NCBI GenBank assembly: GCA_900552425.1
Contig: URZR01000114.1
Span: forward strand, 1 to 6,071
Reading direction: 5' to 3'
From: an uncultured Collinsella sp.
GTDB lineage: Bacteria; Actinomycetota; Coriobacteriia; Coriobacteriales; Coriobacteriaceae
DNA: 6,071 bases
Below, in pieces: positions 6,034 through 6,071 of the stretch. Every line of letters begins with the position of its first letter. Within the stretch, counting starts at the first letter, position 1. A program made the position numbers and the translations under genes. Below the pieces are notes generated by a model. The model did no database searches and was not told the DNA's origin. It was given only the letters and a program-made list of their open reading frames with translations.

Positions 6034-6071
6034 ATATGTTGTAAAACACCCCCGAGCATATGTTCGAAAAC
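6034..6071. repeat. Pair of imperfect direct repeats, ATATGTT-NN-AAAAC
   Basis: On the plus strand, ATATGTTGTAAAAC (6034-6047) and ATATGTTCGAAAAC (6058-6071) agree at 12 of 14 bases and are 24 bases apart. Each is preceded by a CCCCC run (6028-6032 and 6049-6053). The second copy ends exactly at the window edge, so more copies could follow outside. Confidence 0.55.
6053..6066. promoter_or_regulatory. LexA-like (SOS box) sequence
   Basis: On the minus strand the sequence CGAACATATGCTCG differs at one position from the Gram-positive SOS-box pattern CGAAC-N4-GTTCG. It lies about 105-115 bases upstream of the predicted mraZ start site, too far for simple repression of that promoter. It may belong to a gene beyond the right edge. 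One 14-base near-match can arise by chance, so confidence is low. Confidence 0.3.

Overview
The window is the promoter-proximal end of a division and cell wall (dcw) cluster, read entirely on the minus strand from right to left: mraZ, rsmH (mraW), an ftsL-like gene, ftsI, murF and the first 156 codons of mraY, which runs off the left edge. The genes lie 20, 90, 17, 127 and 3 bases apart, and I see no convincing terminator between them, so they probably form one operon. The high GC content, the GC-ending codons and the protein sequences suggest a high-GC Gram-positive. An actinobacterium of the class Coriobacteriia (Collinsella-like) is my best guess, but this rests on general resemblance and not on a search.

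Layout on the minus strand. 5889-6071 is the non-coding control region. It holds a good sigma-A type promoter (TTGAAA, 17 bases, TATTAT). Upstream of it is an array of GTGGGG-like units spaced about 10 bp, resembling MraZ boxes and also a dense G-quadruplex motif. There are also two near-identical GGGGAACC dyads, one in the promoter spacer and one in the leader, and at the far right edge a LexA-like half-palindrome within a pair of imperfect direct repeats. 5454-5888 is mraZ, 4468-5433 rsmH, 3907-4377 the ftsL-like gene, 2024-3889 ftsI, 472-1896 murF and 1-468 the mraY fragment.

How the genes work together. MraZ is the likely autoregulator of the operon, and RsmH methylates 16S rRNA. The FtsL-like protein and FtsI are membrane parts of the divisome; FtsI cross-links septal peptidoglycan. 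MurF completes the cytoplasmic UDP-MurNAc-pentapeptide, and MraY transfers it to undecaprenyl phosphate to make lipid I. The gene for MurE, which in many bacteria sits between ftsI and murF, is absent. In its place is a 127-base gap.

No mobile elements, CRISPR arrays or RNA genes were seen. The genes themselves are ordinary. The most interesting material is the control region upstream of mraZ.
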